A DNA stretch of 16,818 bases from Candidatus Limivicinus faecipullorum (lineage in GTDB: Bacteria; Bacillota; Clostridia; Oscillospirales; Oscillospiraceae). The notes under the pieces were generated by a model. That model saw only the letters and a program-made list of their open reading frames with translations, did not search any database and had not been told where the DNA came from. Shown piece after piece: positions 14,364 through 16,818 of this stretch. The stretch's first letter is position 1. Each line of letters starts with the position of its first letter. The position numbers and the translations under genes were made by a program. The stretch spans positions 1 to 16,818 of the forward strand of contig DVHY01000095.1 of the NCBI GenBank assembly GCA_018711755.1, read 5' to 3'.

Positions 14364-15944
14364 ATGTGTTCTATAATGGGTTACTGCGGCAGCGGCCTCA
14401 GTTTTAAAGAGTTCAAGCAGCATTTTGACGCCACCAAATCCCGGGGGCCGGACGACAGCCGCATCATTGACACCGGCATGGGCCTCATGGGCTTTCACCG
14501 CCTGGCCATCATGGGATTGAGCGGCGAGGGTATGCAGCCCTTTGAGCTGAACGGCAAATACCTGGTGTGCAACGGCGAGGTCTATGGCTTTGAGAAGTTC
14601 AAGGCGGAGCTCTCCGCCGAGGGCTATTCCTTTGCCAGCGGCTCCGACTGCGAGGTGCTGCTGCCCCTGTACGAAAAATACGGCACGGATATGTTCGCCA
14701 TGCTGGATGCGGAGTTTGCCCTCATCCTCTTTGACGCAGCTTCCGGCAGCTATATCGCCGCCCGTGACCCCATCGGCATCCGGCCTTTGTACTACGGCCA
14801 CGACGAGGCGGGAGTTATGGTCTTTGCCAGCGAGCCCAAGAACATGGTGGGCCTTTGCCGGCGCATACTCCCCTTCCCTCCCGGCCACTACTGCAAAGAT
14901 GGGGAATTTTACTGCTACCGGGATATCTCCGCTCCCCGGGGCCTTATCTGCGACAGCCTGGAGGGCGTATGCAAAAGTATCCACGACAAGCTCTGCGCCG
15001 CCGTGGAAAAGCGGCTGGTGTCCGACGCCAAGCTGGGCTTCCTCCTCTCCGGCGGGCTGGACTCCTCCCTGGTCTGCGCCATCGCCCAGCGGAAGTCCGA
15101 AACGCCCATACGCACCTTTGCCATCGGCATGAGCGAAGACGCCATCGACCTGAAATACGCAAAGCAGGTGGCCGACTACATCGGCAGCGAGCACACCGAG
15201 GTGATAATGACCCGCTGGCAGGTGCTGGAGGCCCTGGAGGAGGTCATCCGTATTCTGGGCACCTACGACATCACCACTATCCGGGCCAGCATGGGCATGT
15301 ACCTGCTGTGCAAATGGATACACGAGAACACCGACATCCGGGTGCTCCTCACCGGGGAGGTCTCCGACGAGCTCTTCGGCTACAAGTACACGGACTTTGC
15401 CCCCTCCCCGGAGGAATTTCAAAAGGAAGCGGAGAAGCGGGTGCGGGAGCTGCACATGTATGATGTGCTGCGGGCCGACCGCTGTATCTCCGTAAACTCT
15501 CTGGAGGCCCGGGTACCCTTCGGCGACCTGGACTTTGTCCAATACGTGATGAGCCTTGACCCGGCCATAAAGATAAACCGCTACGGCAAGGGCAAGTACC
15601 TGCTGCGCCGCTCCTTCGAGGGGGATTATCTCCCCCGCGACATCCTCTACCGGGAGAAGGCCGCCTTCTCCGACGCCGTGGGCCACTCCATGGTGGACCA
15701 TCTGAAGGCTCACGCCGAGAGCCTTTACAGCGACGCGGAGTTTGAAAGGCTGCGCAGGAAGTACCGCCACGCCCGGCCCTTCACCAAGGAGTCCCTGCTC
15801 TACCGGGAGATATTCGAGAAGTACTACCCCGGCCAGTCCGGCATGGTGGCGGACTTCTGGATGCCCAACAAGAGCTGGGCAGGCTGCGACGTGAACGACC
15901 CCTCCGCCAGAGCGCTTTCCAACTACGGCGCCAGCGGCCTGTGA
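14364..15944 (+). CDS. asnB: Asparagine synthase (glutamine-hydrolysing)
   Basis: This 526-residue AsnB makes asparagine from aspartate, glutamine and ATP. The N-terminal class II glutaminase begins MCSIMGYCG, with Cys2 as nucleophile. SRGPDDS (26-32), RLAI (46-49), CNGEVYG (69-75) and SGSDCE (92-97) follow. The C-terminal synthetase domain has the ATP-pyrophosphatase loop LSGGLDSS (228-235), LLTGEVSDELFGY and the run SLEARVPFGD, all typical. The ATG at 14364 follows AGGAGAG at good spacing. An Asn-specific T-box directly upstream confirms the assignment and indicates control by tRNA-Asn charging. It is in the same direction as glnN, 387 nt downstream, but is probably a separate unit because of its own leader. 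With glmS and pyrG it is the third glutamine amidotransferase in the window. Confidence 0.97.
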   Translation: MCSIMGYCGSGLSFKEFKQHFDATKSRGPDDSRIIDTGMGLMGFHRLAIMGLSGEGMQPFELNGKYLVCNGEVYGFEKFKAELSAEGYSFASGSDCEVLLPLYEKYGTDMFAMLDAEFALILFDAASGSYIAARDPIGIRPLYYGHDEAGVMVFASEPKNMVGLCRRILPFPPGHYCKDGEFYCYRDISAPRGLICDSLEGVCKSIHDKLCAAVEKRLVSDAKLGFLLSGGLDSSLVCAIAQRKSETPIRTFAIGMSEDAIDLKYAKQVADYIGSEHTEVIMTRWQVLEALEEVIRILGTYDITTIRASMGMYLLCKWIHENTDIRVLLTGEVSDELFGYKYTDFAPSPEEFQKEAEKRVRELHMYDVLRADRCISVNSLEARVPFGDLDFVQYVMSLDPAIKINRYGKGKYLLRRSFEGDYLPRDILYREKAAFSDAVGHSMVDHLKAHAESLYSDAEFERLRRKYRHARPFTKESLLYREIFEKYYPGQSGMVADFWMPNKSWAGCDVNDPSARALSNYGASGL

Positions 15945-15986
15945 TGGTCTGCAGCGCATCCGCTATATGATACGGCAACACAGTAT

Positions 15987-16022
15987 CTGCCCTCGGTCAC
16001 GGGAAACCGTGACCGGGGGCAG
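15987..16022 (+). other. Long GNRA-capped hairpin after asnB
   Basis: CTGCCC-T-CGGTCACGG (15987-16002) pairs with CCGTGACCG-G-GGGCAG (16007-16022) through 16 continuous pairs on the plus strand, including one T-G wobble, around a GAAA loop. On the minus strand the wobble becomes an A/C mismatch and the loop becomes TTTC, so the plus-strand RNA looks like the functional form. No T tract follows in either direction. It may protect the asnB 3' end or act as a non-canonical terminator between convergent genes. Confidence 0.65.
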
Positions 16023-16044
16023 GTCGTCTCCGGGGCGGCTCTTT

Positions 16045-16818
16045 TCAGCCCCAGGCCAGACTGATATTTGCAAAGTCCGTGGTACGCTTGACCGCTATTG
16101 CAGGCTTGTCGGTAATGTTGATCTCCAAGTCCCCGGCCACCCGCTCCAGCTCTTCCATGCCTGTTCCGGCGGCCTCCTCTCCGGCAATAACGAGCAGATA
16201 GGAGTGCTCCGGGGAAAACAGAAGCAGGAAGTTGTTCTTCTGCGACTCCCCCTCTGCCCCAATCAGGCTCTGCTCCACTTCCAGCCGCTGCCAGTCCATC
16301 CATTCGTCCTGTACCAACAGCCTGGTCTCGCCGAAAAAGAAATAGTTCATATCCTTCAGCTTTTCCCCGGTATAAAGAGTAATGCTACACAGTATATCCC
16401 CTTGATTCCCCTCGGTGCCGTAGATTATATTGCTGTATCCCTCCTCATCGGTATATGATGGATGTTTCTCCCCCGGCAGCCAGCCGGGCATGAAATACAC
16501 TTTTTTACATTCTCCCTGTATATCGAAGTTGAGGCAAAGGCTTACCCCGTCTATATTCAGGCTTCTCTCTTCCCGGGCTCCCCCCTCGGTGTACACGCTC
16601 ATTCTGCCCGCCAGCTTCTCTCCCTGGTCAAGCATACGGGCAAACATGCCGCTGAGCCCCGCCGCCACTGCCGTCAAAACAAACAGCGGAACAAGTACCG
16701 CAGCGATGAGCAGGCTGCGGGAAATCCTTCGCATACCCCCATCTTTTAAACGTACCCTAACCTTATCCATCGTATCCGCTGGAGCACGGACTCTGGAGAA
16801 GCAATCTATATATTTTTC
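16045..16818 (-). CDS. DUF4367-like single-pass membrane protein, probable anti-sigma-type regulator (5' partial)
   Basis: An ATG-started frame begins at 16770, but the same frame continues without a stop through 16 more codons to the window edge (EKYIDCFSRVRAPADT). That stretch resembles the short cytoplasmic region before the membrane helix of clostridial anti-sigma-like proteins, and no ribosome site precedes the internal ATG. The gene is therefore probably cut by the edge. Downstream of the juxtamembrane basic stretch (RLKDGGMRR) is one membrane helix (about 35-57 of the visible part), then an extracellular domain. That domain has VYFMPGWLPGE, EGYSNIIYGTEG, a central W/Y-rich stretch and a closing HSYLLVIAG...MEELERVAGDLEI, the order seen in DUF4367 domains. 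Such proteins often follow an ECF sigma factor gene; the upstream neighbour lies outside the window. The function is inferred and the family match is from memory. Confidence 0.7.
   Translation of the reverse strand, partial: EKYIDCFSRVRAPADTMDKVRVRLKDGGMRRISRSLLIAAVLVPLFVLTAVAAGLSGMFARMLDQGEKLAGRMSVYTEGGAREERSLNIDGVSLCLNFDIQGECKKVYFMPGWLPGEKHPSYTDEEGYSNIIYGTEGNQGDILCSITLYTGEKLKDMNYFFFGETRLLVQDEWMDWQRLEVEQSLIGAEGESQKNNFLLLFSPEHSYLLVIAGEEAAGTGMEELERVAGDLEINITDKPAIAVKRTTDFANISLAWG

Noticed and set aside
14214..15959. 581-codon open frame on the minus strand
   Set aside because: It is antisense to asnB and runs through the T-box leader, with no ribosome site or domain support.

Overview
The window looks like core chromosome from a GC-rich, endospore-forming member of the Clostridia (Firmicutes), perhaps an Oscillospiraceae-like gut anaerobe. 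That placement is an inference from several signs: a spoIVFA/spoIVFB-type sporulation pair, a T-box riboswitch, a type III glutamine synthetase beside a type I enzyme, an ANTAR-domain regulator, strong Shine-Dalgarno sites, and heavy use of the Ile codon AUA despite high GC. I see no mobile element, phage gene or CRISPR array.

Layout. (1) 5-230, minus: a tRNA-Pro(CGG) with encoded CCA, its terminator, and a perfect-consensus sigma-A-type promoter. (2) 291-1657, plus: an M23 (SpoIVFA-like) and an M50 (SpoIVFB-like) gene overlapping by ATGA, ending at a strong terminator. (3) 1706-2437, minus: a lipoprotein with two similar domains. (4) 2626-11454, minus: seven tightly packed genes, in transcription order glnA (short GSI), ANTAR regulator, pyrG, glmS, purB, purA, nadE. 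They lie between a promoter with an attenuator-like leader (11490-11584) and a terminator (2568-2603). (5) 11683-13976, plus: a divergent type III glutamine synthetase (glnN) with its own promoter and a leader terminator. (6) 14077-15944, plus: a T-box leader (specifier AAC, Asn) followed by asnB. (7) 15987-16022: a long GNRA-capped hairpin. (8) 16045 to the right edge, minus: the C-terminal part of a DUF4367-like membrane protein, probably an anti-sigma-type regulator.

How the genes fit together. Regions 4-6 form a nitrogen-distribution block. Two unrelated glutamine synthetases make glutamine, and three glutamine amidotransferases spend it (PyrG for CTP, GlmS for amino sugars, AsnB for asparagine). 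PurA and PurB carry out the two consecutive aspartate-dependent steps from IMP to AMP, and NadE finishes NAD with ammonia. The regulator between glnA and pyrG has a C-terminal ANTAR RNA-binding domain and a receiver that has lost its phosphorylation residues. The glnA leader folds either into an intrinsic terminator or into a hairpin whose hexanucleotide loop has A at position 1 and G at position 4, the hallmark of ANTAR target RNAs. The most interesting hypothesis is therefore a roughly 9-kb operon in which an ANTAR antiterminator, probably informed by nitrogen status through GlnA rather than by phosphorylation, sets glutamine synthesis together with pyrimidine, amino-sugar, adenylate and NAD synthesis.
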